Assembly: GCF_001467695.1 (NCBI RefSeq)
Contig: NZ_LNYE01000020.1
Span: 259,470 to 323,469 of the forward strand
Direction: 5' to 3'
Source of the DNA: Legionella gratiana
GTDB lineage: Bacteria > Pseudomonadota > Gammaproteobacteria > Legionellales > Legionellaceae
DNA length: 64,000 nucleotides
In this document: positions 44,801-53,872 of the stretch, in pieces
Position numbering within the stretch: position 1 is the first letter of the stretch
Layout: each line of letters begins with the position of its first letter
Translations under genes and position numbers: made by a program
The notes under the pieces: model-generated
What the model was told of the DNA's origin: nothing
Database searches by the model: none
Seen by the model: the letters and a program-made list of their open reading frames with translations, nothing else

Positions 44801-47800
44801 ACTCTTTAACTTTCTTTTTCAAAGAAGAACTCATTCAGAAGAAAGTATTGCCCGCATTAAAGAAAACTCTGCAACAACTCAATACCCAAGATCCTGATTT
44901 TGAAAGAAGTATTCTTAATGAAGCTGCCCTACTTGTTGAAAACGCACCCTCTGATCAATCCTTACAAGATTATAAAAACAAAATTGAATCCATCGCCAAG
45001 TACCTCAATTTACTCATTGATATTCATGAACGGTTACCTGAACAATTTAATAAAATTTATAAACAACTAAATTCAGGCGCTTTAACTCGTTTAAATTATA
45101 CTCAAAAACAAATTCTTATTAATGAGTTGATTCAAGACAACACCGCACATTTAGATCTCTATTTAAAATTGACAACACAAGCCTTGGAAGAAAATCCTGA
45201 TGCAGATAGTGCTGCCATTGAGCGAGGAGTTAATGGTTTAGTTGAACTTTTCGAATTAACTGATCTTGATCCTGAAGCTCAAGTAATGTTCTTCAAAATG
45301 AGCATGGCCCATAATTTAAAAAGCACTAGCCCTTTTCCCTTAGCTGCATTAAATGAATTAAAAAAATCAAATCTTCCCGAAAACATTAAGTCATTAATTA
45401 TAAAAAAAATAATTCATATTTTAACCGATCTTTCAGGAACAGCCTCCCCCGAGCTTGTACAAAACCTAGTACAGCAAACTCAATTATTCTTAACTCATAA
45501 TCAAGATCAAGCAGAACTTTGTATTGCTTTATTAAACCGTTTTTCACCAGAAAATCCCGATCAGGATCTCAATGCTTATCCACTTATTCTTCAACAATTA
45601 GCTCAAATCAATCAGGAAAATAGAGCAAAAATTGCAACTATTTTAACTGGCCTAGCACAAAACAGAAAAGACTATACAGTCAACTTATTTGCTCTATTAG
45701 AAGTGACTAAGGGTTTAGGACGACGTTCCTCAGCAGATATCGATCAAGTTTTAAAATTATTTACCACTCCCCCCTATCCTAATACTCAAAGCTTAAACTC
45801 CGCATTACTCGCCCATGACTCAGAAAAACTTCGGGCTTATTGCTTAAGCTTTGATACGAATCCCTTTGCTAAAACAGGGGAACAAAGAGATTTAAGCAAG
45901 CAATTTGCAACAGATAGAGTAAAGGAGGCCTTAATAAGTTTACAAGATTTACTTTGTGAAACGGATTTGCCTCATTCATTGCAATTAAAACTTGCCAAGC
46001 AATTAACTTTTATCGAAACATTGGGTTATACCGATCCCTTAAATCCTTATGATTTTAAAACTCTAAAAAAATTAACTGCAAGTTCACGCCACGATTTAAA
46101 AGAACGAGCAAAAACATTACTTGACCAACTACGCTCAAAATCAATTGATCCAGAACAAATCGAAATCACCTATTTGGAACTTTTAGCTTATCTTAGAGAA
46201 ATTTATTTTCGAACTACAGGATTATTCCCAAATACCACACAAATGCTAGTCCTTTTACTTGCGCTAAATGATCCATCGTCCAATTTACTAATGCGTATCA
46301 AAACTGGAGAAGGAAAAAGTATCAATACGCCAATGCTTTCTGTTTTGCAATGGACTCAAGGTGGAACCATTGATCAGTGTACCGCTAATCCACAACTTTT
46401 AATTCGCGATTTCGAAAATAATTGCGAACCATTCTTTAATTTTTTAGAAATTAAAACCGCACTTATCCAACGAGACAGCCCTCCAGAAGCGTATCAGCAT
46501 GATGGAATCAACTGTTCTACTATTGAAGATATGGCTTTTTTTCGCTTATCAGCAAAAGAATCTAAAAAAGAAAAAGTACTTGAAACAAATGGACCAATTC
46601 ATGTTGTTTTAGATGAATGTGATGATGCTCTTTTAGATCAAGTAACTCTTTATAAATTAGTCGCAGAAACTGAAAATCACGATAATAACCCTGCTGAGTG
46701 GATTTATCCACTTGCTTATCAATTCATTAACCTACCAGCATTTCGTAATATCGATCCCGAACAAGGCAAAGTTTGGGATGAAGAAGAAGATCTAGAGCAA
46801 TTCCGTTTATTCCTAAATAAGGAAATCAATGAGCAATTCAAAGGCAGTGTTGAAAAACAAAATTATTTGATGGCATCAAGCAACACTCAATTGAAACAAT
46901 GGATTCATGCCAGTTGTATTGCAGCAACACTTGTAGAAAACAAACATTTTATTATCCAACCGCTTAAAGAAAAAGATGAATCAGGACACGAAGCTACCAA
47001 AAAAATTATTTGTGTGCCATTAATACGTAGTACTCCTAAAACAGGATCTATTTTTACTGAAGCAGTACAACAAGCGTTACAAGCCCGTTTGAAAGCGGAA
47101 CGCAAAGATCACGCTCAATATTTTGTTATTGATCCAGTTCCTGCCGTGCTGTCCAACCAATCAGCCCGAGGTTTAATCAAATTTTATCAACATACCAAAG
47201 GACGTTTGCTGGGAATTTCTGCAACACCAGGAGATAAGCGAGAATTAGAAAGTTTGGCCACCGCAATCGGTACGCAGGCAATTAGTGTTGCTCCCTATGC
47301 AGGCGATAAACGTATTAACCACGAGCCTGTTTTTACTTTAAATCGTGAAGAAACCATTCAAGCAATCCATAAAACTCTGAACAAGATTAAATGTCCTATT
47401 ACTAAACCTACAATGGAAATCAATCCTGATGCTGAAATTCAAACTTATGCAGAACGTGAAGCATTAATTACACAAACTAAAAGCGCTATTGAAAAATGGA
47501 GTCATACCCAAACTCAACCCATTCTTGTCATTAGTGAGGATTTTGATGAAGCACAGGCACTTAGTTCGAGTTTAAAAACATATAAAGAACAAGGCTTTAA
47601 AATTCAAACTATTACTGGAAAGGAAAGTCCTAGTGAGTTGGACCGCATCATTAAGCAAGCTGGACAAGTCAATACCATTACTGTAGGTACGGCGATGCTT
47701 GCCAAAGGTATCGATATAAACACAGGAGATCACCCTAAAGGTTTATTCGTCGTTCAAACATATCCCGATACAGAAAGAATGACTACTCAAATTGCTGGGC

Positions 47801-50703
47801 GTGCTGCTCGAAATGGCAAGCCAGGTGAATGGCTTCCTATCTACCAAGTTAAACCACCTAAAGATTTATTAAGTCAATTTTTTTATTATGTTATACCCTG
47901 GAGACGCCAGCGCATTAATGAACGCACTGTTGAGCTATTAAAAAATAAAATCAAATCACAAGCCACTATTGATGGACTATACACTCAGGCGATTGATGAG
48001 GCTCAACAAATATTAATGCAACAAATTGAGGCCTGGGAAGGTTTACTCCTAGAACTGTACCCAAATGATCCCAAGATACAATTTGAATTCTATCAGTGGC
48101 GTGAAGCACTTTTAGGTGAACTGACCCGCTCTCAAGAAACAAGTATCACCGAGAGTACTCTTGCTGCAAGTATTAACCAATTTAAAAACGCCGCCTGTAA
48201 ACTTTGGGAAATTGCTCGCGAAGAAAAGTGGACAGCTAAAGCAGAAAAAGCAACACACATCACGAACGAACAAAGTTTAAGGTTAAAATATTTAAAACAA
48301 CTAGACTTCGCTCAAGAATTAAACGTACAAACACAATTACAGCAAAAATCAAAACCATTTACAGACGCTACCAAAGCACTCATGCAGCAAAATCTTGAAA
48401 CCATCATTGCTGATAAAGCTGGAGCTGTGCTTGACTATACAAGGCCTGTTGGTCAGATGAAAACAGATTTGGAGCTTGCGCAAAGTAAACAAATTCTACC
48501 GCGACTAATTGGAGAATTCTGTACTGCTTGTCCAGAGGCCATAGAAAAATTTTTCCCAAATCATTCACAAAACTCCTCTTTTATACCTGAAATAATCACC
48601 CAAGTGATTAACAAAGTGATCGAGAAAAAAAATAAAATTTTGTATAACGAGGAAAAGGAAGAAATTACTGAAAGTATTATCCAATATTATCAAAAGAAAT
48701 TGATGAAGGCAGACAGTAACAAAGTCAAAGAATTGTTGTCTCAAATGAAGCCACTAATGCTCCATCACTGCCAAGAATCAACACGGTTTTCAATAGTTGA
48801 ACAATTTAAAATTCAAGGCCTAGTTCTTAATTTTTGCACTCTATATCAAAATTCGGGCTTACCTGCAGATACCCATTTAAAAAATCTACAAATCCATTAT
48901 AACGAAGAAATAATGAAACAACTGGCTCAACGTCTTTGCGCCGAGCTTTCTTGGATAAAAGAAAAGCCTGAACCTTTTCACGCCTTGTTTGAACGTACTG
49001 TAGCCAAAGAAGCAGCCTTAGCTCTTTATAATCTGGCTGAGGATGTAATCACGTCATGTCAAGACCAAAATAAAATTCAGGCTCTCTATACTGGACTTAA
49101 AAAACACCAAGCTATTTTAAAAGATAAATATTTATTTTCGGTAGGTCACTCATCTCCGCGCACTATTATCAATGATGCCGTGCATGCAATAGATTCATTA
49201 ACTCATCCCCTACATTGTGATCTTAATTTTCGACAAAACTGTCATGATAAAGTGGTTTCAGAATACCATATCACTGCATTTCGCCATTATTTGGCAAAAA
49301 CTTCACCTTACTTCTTCAAAACTTATGATCCCATCTGGAATCATCTACAAGAGACGTTGCTCAACATAAGTCATCAAAGTCAGGATAATCCAAACCACAT
49401 TATACAAGAACTCTACGAAGCCACAGAGCGCTTTAGTACTTACGAAGCATACAAACCTTATTTAGGTCAACTTAAGGCCTTGAAAAAAAAGCTACTTAAC
49501 TCGATTAAGGAGTTCAATAAAACTGATGGACTGCATCAAAACACACTAGAAAATTTATTGACCCAAAAAACAACTCGATTAGCACACTTATTGAATGTAA
49601 ATCCTGAGCAAATTCGTATTCAAAATGGCACTGATGGAATTCAGTCCTACATAGAAATACAAGTAGCAGATGCTCCACTAAAAGAAGGATTTACAGGATA
49701 TCAATCCTCCTTTTTAACTCGAGTAGAAAATGAGCGAAATGAGCTAAAGAAACTAAAAACAGCACTTGAGGAGAATAAAGAAGCCCTGCTCAACTTATCT
49801 GATAAAAGTGCAATTGAAATCCTCCCTCTACCTAAACACGCAGAATTTGAGAAATTATTTAGATTAAAAGCCCTTTTAACTGAGGATTGGAATAGCATTA
49901 ATATTGATCGCTCGGAACTTCCCGAATTCATTCAAAAAAGGCTCACACAGATTGATGAAATGAAATTATGGGATTGGACCAAAAATCCAGTCGATCTCAA
50001 TCAACTAAAAACAATGTTACATAAAAATCCAGATGAGCTTTTTAATGAGCTCATTAAAGAGCAATCAAGGATAGATAAAAATATTGAAGATGCTCGAAGT
50101 AAAATACGAAATACTGAGGAACAAATCCGTATACAAGAAAAGGAAGTATTAGAAATAGGAACTAAAATTAAAGCAGCACAAGAGCGGAGACAACAGTCTA
50201 ACTGTGGCTATATTGAAAGCGCTTCTTTAATGAGTCAAATCCTTTATCATCAAGGAAGAATCATTTACATCAATCAATTAATCGCACAATATAAGCGGCT
50301 CATACAGGAAACTCAAAAGGAAGAAATTGAATGTATCGACGAGTTACGAAGTCATAATCAATTACTTGATGATAAACGAATCGAGCTCATAGCCGAGCAC
50401 TTGCAGCAAACAAAATATGAGCTTATATCCTCTCTACAAGAAACCTGTAAACAACAAATTATTGAGATACAAAAAGAGTTACAAATCACAGAGCCCGCTA
50501 TTGAGGCATTAGAAAAAACAGAGCACCAAAAATCACGCTATCAAACGCAGCGCTTTTTCAAAACAAGCGAGCTCTTAAAATATGAAGCGAGTTTATCACA
50601 TGAAGAAGAACTCATCCCTAAAAAAACATCGCTACAAAGCGTGCATTCGAGCCAGTCTAATCTAATCAATGAAGAAGAACATCAAGTAGCTACTTTAACT
50701 TGA
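41899..50703 (+). CDS. Giant protein with SecA-like motor ATPase core, putative effector
   Basis: 2934 residues in one frame, starting at a GTG with AGGAG 7 bases upstream. Residues 1-1440 are mostly helical, possibly repeats. About 1440-2020 is a SecA-type DEAD motor: Walker A KTGEGKS (1468-1474), DECD (1572-1575) in place of DEAD, GISATPG, TVGTAMLAKGIDI and IAGRAARNGKPG (Arg1968/Arg1971), matching SecA's MRTGEGKT, DExD, ATNMAGRGTDI and GRSGRQGDPG. The signature SecA C-terminal zinc region is missing. Residues about 2640-2900 are coiled coil. The end (EEEHQVATL) is Glu-rich. There is no signal peptide. It might remodel or move proteins in bacterium or host. It is not the housekeeping SecA, which is about 900 residues. 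Confidence 0.75.
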   Translation: MTQSSKNRYIQSLLENLITSYETEINYSPIEVELDQTQISAKDIDVLLGFVSEPRKRLFIFKIPGQEQASNQLALIARRTVLNKTAETILQNISSEPKIYPLKKALATNSQSVRARIQIQKSFVLPKAPSIQQDTRNEHVEHIATEAPILIPIELPEFPRLTQQLKALGINYLQESAVLKIKEFSYAFLDGIIPNNLPKGFYINKDKQALCYTDTPRKLPSPLAPILKKQDPLILLSTELVASIVPNIPQNTLALLMETHYSTAQKNALISLFPQYEDEVKTLLQINKPNAQALISQKQIQSLVPFLCKQVILGGEAHTLLLVRLLNTCLNKKISLDFLKNPGVQNSLLTTRGIKNLQKLVRLPAEQKEWWNVLATAHLNYDKNSFDFNTFFEAYTQVFLPRIAEKNLTLPNPCPIEYNGHLLITLNRILDVIEHAENPQEQCLSLTQLNWGPTGVHHAMTQKSASEQFKQVASCMKIENSEDTITDPALMYQQIENEHCELTPWLFRYMGQHWHKELRLSDIQDQLHEIEKLHSWTPIQRKQLIFILTCTFADKTTVSVEQWKKNLLGCIHSLQQLHKNHRSDLLQAFSRCFTFKPTPSLAQIDFLLKQCMDIKKVLPNKNFKNDLLNPLISCLENEGFDVFNTLQERIQKTTPSLDDNLYSPSVINSFTTIIQENRHSLSFDLIKLLTKLNEPILTQLNIDNLLLALQRLHTQKGDEFSKIVVSTLSQINLSKSQSLPKIEQIQTLIETLTNASDSIPTEHKTVEKQEAWLKEYIIEKNLLPGCVIGNGDISKLDDLIVDALVDAIKKRSAAFKIDTLKAVLQKNLQSFIVPQQLREQLNQELIPLFDAVNDLVTLLQSPNPKFPDVIDKLRFFEEKKPILLNGMYGVGILGKTKGAYILSFLLTGKRNANDNTTGSAFATILSQLHGLFISEMNAFFGNPQNKLLVKDLDINTSLSWMAAFNDTHSLTFFFKEELIQKKVLPALKKTLQQLNTQDPDFERSILNEAALLVENAPSDQSLQDYKNKIESIAKYLNLLIDIHERLPEQFNKIYKQLNSGALTRLNYTQKQILINELIQDNTAHLDLYLKLTTQALEENPDADSAAIERGVNGLVELFELTDLDPEAQVMFFKMSMAHNLKSTSPFPLAALNELKKSNLPENIKSLIIKKIIHILTDLSGTASPELVQNLVQQTQLFLTHNQDQAELCIALLNRFSPENPDQDLNAYPLILQQLAQINQENRAKIATILTGLAQNRKDYTVNLFALLEVTKGLGRRSSADIDQVLKLFTTPPYPNTQSLNSALLAHDSEKLRAYCLSFDTNPFAKTGEQRDLSKQFATDRVKEALISLQDLLCETDLPHSLQLKLAKQLTFIETLGYTDPLNPYDFKTLKKLTASSRHDLKERAKTLLDQLRSKSIDPEQIEITYLELLAYLREIYFRTTGLFPNTTQMLVLLLALNDPSSNLLMRIKTGEGKSINTPMLSVLQWTQGGTIDQCTANPQLLIRDFENNCEPFFNFLEIKTALIQRDSPPEAYQHDGINCSTIEDMAFFRLSAKESKKEKVLETNGPIHVVLDECDDALLDQVTLYKLVAETENHDNNPAEWIYPLAYQFINLPAFRNIDPEQGKVWDEEEDLEQFRLFLNKEINEQFKGSVEKQNYLMASSNTQLKQWIHASCIAATLVENKHFIIQPLKEKDESGHEATKKIICVPLIRSTPKTGSIFTEAVQQALQARLKAERKDHAQYFVIDPVPAVLSNQSARGLIKFYQHTKGRLLGISATPGDKRELESLATAIGTQAISVAPYAGDKRINHEPVFTLNREETIQAIHKTLNKIKCPITKPTMEINPDAEIQTYAEREALITQTKSAIEKWSHTQTQPILVISEDFDEAQALSSSLKTYKEQGFKIQTITGKESPSELDRIIKQAGQVNTITVGTAMLAKGIDINTGDHPKGLFVVQTYPDTERMTTQIAGRAARNGKPGEWLPIYQVKPPKDLLSQFFYYVIPWRRQRINERTVELLKNKIKSQATIDGLYTQAIDEAQQILMQQIEAWEGLLLELYPNDPKIQFEFYQWREALLGELTRSQETSITESTLAASINQFKNAACKLWEIAREEKWTAKAEKATHITNEQSLRLKYLKQLDFAQELNVQTQLQQKSKPFTDATKALMQQNLETIIADKAGAVLDYTRPVGQMKTDLELAQSKQILPRLIGEFCTACPEAIEKFFPNHSQNSSFIPEIITQVINKVIEKKNKILYNEEKEEITESIIQYYQKKLMKADSNKVKELLSQMKPLMLHHCQESTRFSIVEQFKIQGLVLNFCTLYQNSGLPADTHLKNLQIHYNEEIMKQLAQRLCAELSWIKEKPEPFHALFERTVAKEAALALYNLAEDVITSCQDQNKIQALYTGLKKHQAILKDKYLFSVGHSSPRTIINDAVHAIDSLTHPLHCDLNFRQNCHDKVVSEYHITAFRHYLAKTSPYFFKTYDPIWNHLQETLLNISHQSQDNPNHIIQELYEATERFSTYEAYKPYLGQLKALKKKLLNSIKEFNKTDGLHQNTLENLLTQKTTRLAHLLNVNPEQIRIQNGTDGIQSYIEIQVADAPLKEGFTGYQSSFLTRVENERNELKKLKTALEENKEALLNLSDKSAIEILPLPKHAEFEKLFRLKALLTEDWNSINIDRSELPEFIQKRLTQIDEMKLWDWTKNPVDLNQLKTMLHKNPDELFNELIKEQSRIDKNIEDARSKIRNTEEQIRIQEKEVLEIGTKIKAAQERRQQSNCGYIESASLMSQILYHQGRIIYINQLIAQYKRLIQETQKEEIECIDELRSHNQLLDDKRIELIAEHLQQTKYELISSLQETCKQQIIEIQKELQITEPAIEALEKTEHQKSRYQTQRFFKTSELLKYEASLSHEEELIPKKTSLQSVHSSQSNLINEEEHQVATLT

Positions 50704-50707
50704 GACC

Positions 50708-50762
50708 AGTTATCCTAGAAAAAGCAGTTGCGTCCTACTGCTTTTCTAGGATTATGATAACT
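50708..50762 (+). terminator. Long hairpin downstream of the SecA-like gene
   Basis: AGTTATCCTAGAAAAAGCAGT (50708-50728) pairs with ACTGCTTTTCTAGGAT (50737-50752) and then ATAACT (50757-50762), leaving a small bulge and an 8-base loop. It starts 5 bases after the stop. There is no strong T-run, but the long stem probably ends or protects the transcript. A degenerate relative occurs at 10888-10965. Confidence 0.65.
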
Positions 50763-50923
50763 CATTATTTGGCTGCAAATACCAAATGTTATTTGCAGTA
50801 TCCCACTGCGTGGCTTAAACTGTTCATAAAGAAATGATGTTGCTATTTTCTCCTGTATAATCATCGCAACATCTACTAACTTTCGCTGCCTCTTCAAGAT
50901 AAAATATATAGGGAATTTATTTT

Positions 50924-51640
50924 ATGAAGGTATTATTAGCGTTGCTTCTATTTATAACGAACTCAAGTTCATTTGCAGAAAAACTCATTATTGGTACATC
51001 ATCCTTTAATCCCCCCATGGAAATGCTAGCAACCAAAAACAAAGTATTTACAGGATTTGAAATAGATCTCCTTAATGAAATTTGTCGTCGAATTAATGCA
51101 ACTTGTGTTTATGAGCCCATGACATTTGAAGCTATTATGAAAGCCGTAGCAGAAGGAACGGTTGATTTAGGCATAGACGGTTTTTTTATTACTGAAGAGC
51201 GACTTGCTTATTATCTATTTAGTCTACCTTATCTACAAACCCAAGCTCAATTACTCACAACGATTGATTCGAACATTAATAATACTAACATTAATACAGG
51301 CAAACGGATCGGTGTTGAAGCAGGTACCGTATTCAAATCTATTTTAGAGAAAAAATACGATAACATTGAAGTGGTTAGCTATGATAATCAGCAAAATATG
51401 TTAAGAGACTTAGCAGATCAAGAAGTTGATCTTATTATGCTTGATTTTATCGGCGCAACTTATTGGGTACATAACAACCCAGACAATTTTAAGTTAGTTG
51501 ACAAGGCAATACCTTTTGGTATGGGTTATGGCATTCTAGCAAATCGCAATCAAGGCGAACTTATCTCTAGAATCAATAATGCATTACATGCTATGGAACA
51601 AGATGGTACTTATACAAACATTTACTCGCGTTATTTTTAG
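50924..51640 (+). CDS. Periplasmic amino-acid-binding protein of an ABC transporter
   Basis: 238 residues, family 3 solute-binding protein (arginine/lysine/glutamine type). Signal peptide about 1-18, then the family motif FTGFEIDLLNEIC (FxGFDIDL consensus), GTVDLGIDGFFITEERL and the DLADQEVDLIMLD segment. No transporter permease or ATPase gene is next to it, so its partners must be elsewhere or it acts as a stand-alone receptor. The basic amino acid specificity is not readable with certainty. Confidence 0.88.
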   Translation: MKVLLALLLFITNSSSFAEKLIIGTSSFNPPMEMLATKNKVFTGFEIDLLNEICRRINATCVYEPMTFEAIMKAVAEGTVDLGIDGFFITEERLAYYLFSLPYLQTQAQLLTTIDSNINNTNINTGKRIGVEAGTVFKSILEKKYDNIEVVSYDNQQNMLRDLADQEVDLIMLDFIGATYWVHNNPDNFKLVDKAIPFGMGYGILANRNQGELISRINNALHAMEQDGTYTNIYSRYF

Positions 51641-51715
51641 AACAAATAGGATACGTTGACAAAAACTAAATAGCCATGGTAGAAATAAATTCAGTTTAAT
51701 GAATCAGTTCGAGAA

Positions 51716-52108
51716 ATGTTAAAATTTTATACGTTTATTAGTTTAAGTTTAATTGCTGGGATAAGTTTTGCTAAACCATGCATCCATCATAGAAGCTGTT
51801 TGACACTGGAAAATAAACATTCACAATTTGCTTCGATTACATGTAATTGGCTAAATGCAGTTACTGCAGATGGAAATTCGCAAGGATCCACCCAATTGGA
51901 TTTAGGTTATGGTGATGGCCTGGGAGCTCCTGAGCCGAGAGGGCTTTATTGCTCATTAATAACCGCACAAACGCAACACGATTTTAATTTTTATAATCCT
52001 TACTGGGGCTCACGCATTGAATTCAATCTCATCTCAGAAAAACAACTTGATGTGCGTGTTATTGATGGGTGGAGCTCTAGAGACACAAAATATAAATTTA
52101 AATGGTAA
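51716..52108 (+). CDS. Small exported protein of unknown function
   Basis: 130 residues with a clear signal peptide (likely cut after ISFA-K, about residue 19). The mature protein has four Cys (PCIHHRSC, TCNW and YCSL), suggesting two disulfides and a periplasmic or secreted location, and it is rich in Gly and aromatic residues. The ATG at 51716 has only a weak ribosome binding site. It lies about 75 bases after the binding-protein gene in the same direction. No family recognised. Confidence 0.6.
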   Translation: MLKFYTFISLSLIAGISFAKPCIHHRSCLTLENKHSQFASITCNWLNAVTADGNSQGSTQLDLGYGDGLGAPEPRGLYCSLITAQTQHDFNFYNPYWGSRIEFNLISEKQLDVRVIDGWSSRDTKYKFKW

Positions 52109-52127
52109 AATTTAGGTATATTATTTT

Positions 52128-52889
52128 TTATAATACAAGTGGGTCTTGACGGTAAAATTGGACTAGTAACTCATAGACTTCTGCATAATAATGTCGGATA
52201 ACATCGGGCTTTTCAAAGAATAACTCACTAAATACAGCAAAAAACTCGGCTGGAGATGTGGACGCATAATGATTAATTGGGATGTCGTCATTGTGTTGGA
52301 TGCGATTTGCAAAATCATTATACGCATTATTAAATTCAGCAGCCCACCGCTGAGCGGACATACCTTTATGTAGTGGAGGAAATCCATTTGCTCTGCCATT
52401 TTGCATATCTAATTTGTGTGCGAATTCATGGATCACTACATTACGCCCATCAGTTCCACCATGATGCAGCACATCATTCCAGGAAAGAATGACTGGGCCA
52501 CGTTGCCATGATTCACCACTTAAATGAGCATTTCCTAGATGTTCGATACCGTATTCATCAACCACTCTATCTTGCCGCGAATAAGATTCAGGGTATATTA
52601 TGATGGATACCCAATCATCATACCAATCTAATCCAAGATTCAAAATAGGGAGACAGGCTTGCAAAGCGATGCTTAATCGCATTGTTGTAGTAACCTGAAA
52701 ATCATTACTCCCTTCCAATGATTTGTAATGAAGAAATAAAATGGCTAATTGCTTAAGCTTTATTTTTTCTTGTTCATTCAGGCGCTGAAGCAAAGACAAA
52801 CGTTGAAATGCATGACGCCACTCAGCATCAGAAATAGGAGAATGTTGAACAATCCGTTTTTGCCACCACTCTTTCAGCCATTGGAACAT
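52128..52889 (-). CDS. mtfA: MtfA-like zinc-dependent peptidase (M90)
   Basis: 253 residues. The metalloprotease motif is HEFAH (in NVVIHEFAHKLDM), with a downstream ligand Glu in STSPAEFFAVFSELFFE, the pattern of MtfA. In E. coli, MtfA binds Mlc and affects the glucose phosphotransferase system. The N-terminal helical region (residues 1-75) fits the family, as does the cytoplasmic location (no signal peptide). It is convergent with the upstream small exported-protein gene. Confidence 0.9.
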   Translation of the reverse strand: MFQWLKEWWQKRIVQHSPISDAEWRHAFQRLSLLQRLNEQEKIKLKQLAILFLHYKSLEGSNDFQVTTTMRLSIALQACLPILNLGLDWYDDWVSIIIYPESYSRQDRVVDEYGIEHLGNAHLSGESWQRGPVILSWNDVLHHGGTDGRNVVIHEFAHKLDMQNGRANGFPPLHKGMSAQRWAAEFNNAYNDFANRIQHNDDIPINHYASTSPAEFFAVFSELFFEKPDVIRHYYAEVYELLVQFYRQDPLVL

Positions 52890-52906
52890 GACTCTAGCCT
52901 TTTATG

Positions 52907-53335
52907 TTACACGATCCTATTTTTCAATTGAATCAAATAATCAACCGCATTAAATGCTGATGTATACGCTGAAAGACAAGGATCAGGACTATTCACTTTA
53001 GCAGATAGATCATCCAAATTGCTGCCAGAAATAATTCCATTTCCTACAATGACATCATTTAACGCAAATTGGGTAAAGCAAGTATTGATATGAGACATAA
53101 TGTAATTATAGTGATCTCTATTTGAATTCAAAAGCAGCCCTAATGCAATGTAGCCATCGAAGGGATTTTTTTTCTGAAAAGTATTAATAACAAAAGGAAT
53201 CTCATAAGTACCTGCTTGAAATGATTCAATTTGATATTCATAACCAGAGTTTTTAATAACCTCTACGCAGTACGAAAGTTGCTGCGTAGATAACTCCTTA
53301 TGGATGCACGATGAAATAATTAAAATTTTCGCCAT
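52907..53335 (-). CDS. Diverged lumazine-synthase-like protein (RibH-like), copy 2
   Basis: 142 residues with the RibH fold pattern: ILIISSC at the N-terminus, AGTYEIP (lumazine synthase GxxEIP), DGYIALGLLL and RDHYNYI with the conserved catalytic-type His, then NGIISG. True RibH (about 155) has a Phe-Asn at the substrate pocket and a phosphate-binding RGxT before the His. Here these read SSCIH and NSNR, so phosphate binding is doubtful. It follows copy 1 by only 3 bases and is probably co-transcribed. It could be a repurposed enzyme or a shell-forming relative. Confidence 0.7.
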   Translation of the reverse strand: MAKILIISSCIHKELSTQQLSYCVEVIKNSGYEYQIESFQAGTYEIPFVINTFQKKNPFDGYIALGLLLNSNRDHYNYIMSHINTCFTQFALNDVIVGNGIISGSNLDDLSAKVNSPDPCLSAYTSAFNAVDYLIQLKNRIV

Positions 53336-53338
53336 AAC

Positions 53339-53761
53339 TTAACGTTTATTCTTAGTAAGTTGCAGGAGATAACTCATTGCTTGAAAAGCTTCTCTAACTC
53401 TTTCGCCATTCTCAACGCGTTCACTCAATAATTCCATACTCGGAGCAGAAATAATACCATTGCCAATCATTAAACCATTCATGGCAAATTGAATAAAACA
53501 CTCTTTTACATGCTCCCAAATAAACTCATAATGATCCGTTTTTCCTTTGAGTAATAAGCTTAAGGGAATGTAACCATCAAATGGATTATGGCTATGATAA
53601 TAGTTTATAACGGCTGGAATTTCATAGGTTCCAGCATTTACTGTTTCAACTTGATATTCATATGCAGATGATTTTAACAAATTCAAGCAACTTGCTAATT
53701 GTTTTTCAGCGAGCTCTTCGTAATAATTTGACCAGACAATAAGAATTTTAGCGTTAGACAT
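53339..53761 (-). CDS. Lumazine-synthase-like protein (RibH-like), copy 1
   Basis: 140 residues, paralogous to the following gene (shared GTYEIP, NPFDGYI, DHYxxI and GNGIIS). It keeps KGKTDHY, close to the RGxTxHF phosphate/catalytic motif of lumazine synthase, so it is the more intact of the pair. RibH joins a ribityl-pyrimidine and a four-carbon phosphate to make lumazine, the riboflavin precursor. No other rib gene is near, and the Arg that follows in canonical RibH (EQAxxR) is not evident. Activity is uncertain. No strong ribosome binding site was seen. Confidence 0.72.
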   Translation of the reverse strand: MSNAKILIVWSNYYEELAEKQLASCLNLLKSSAYEYQVETVNAGTYEIPAVINYYHSHNPFDGYIPLSLLLKGKTDHYEFIWEHVKECFIQFAMNGLMIGNGIISAPSMELLSERVENGERVREAFQAMSYLLQLTKNKR

Positions 53762-53872
53762 AGTTTAATTCACAACATAATGAGGCTCTAAATGAAACAA
53801 AATGGTACTTGAAAACAGAGTCTAATTCAATTCTAGGTTCAATAACCTAAACAAAATGTATCGTAAAAAGCG

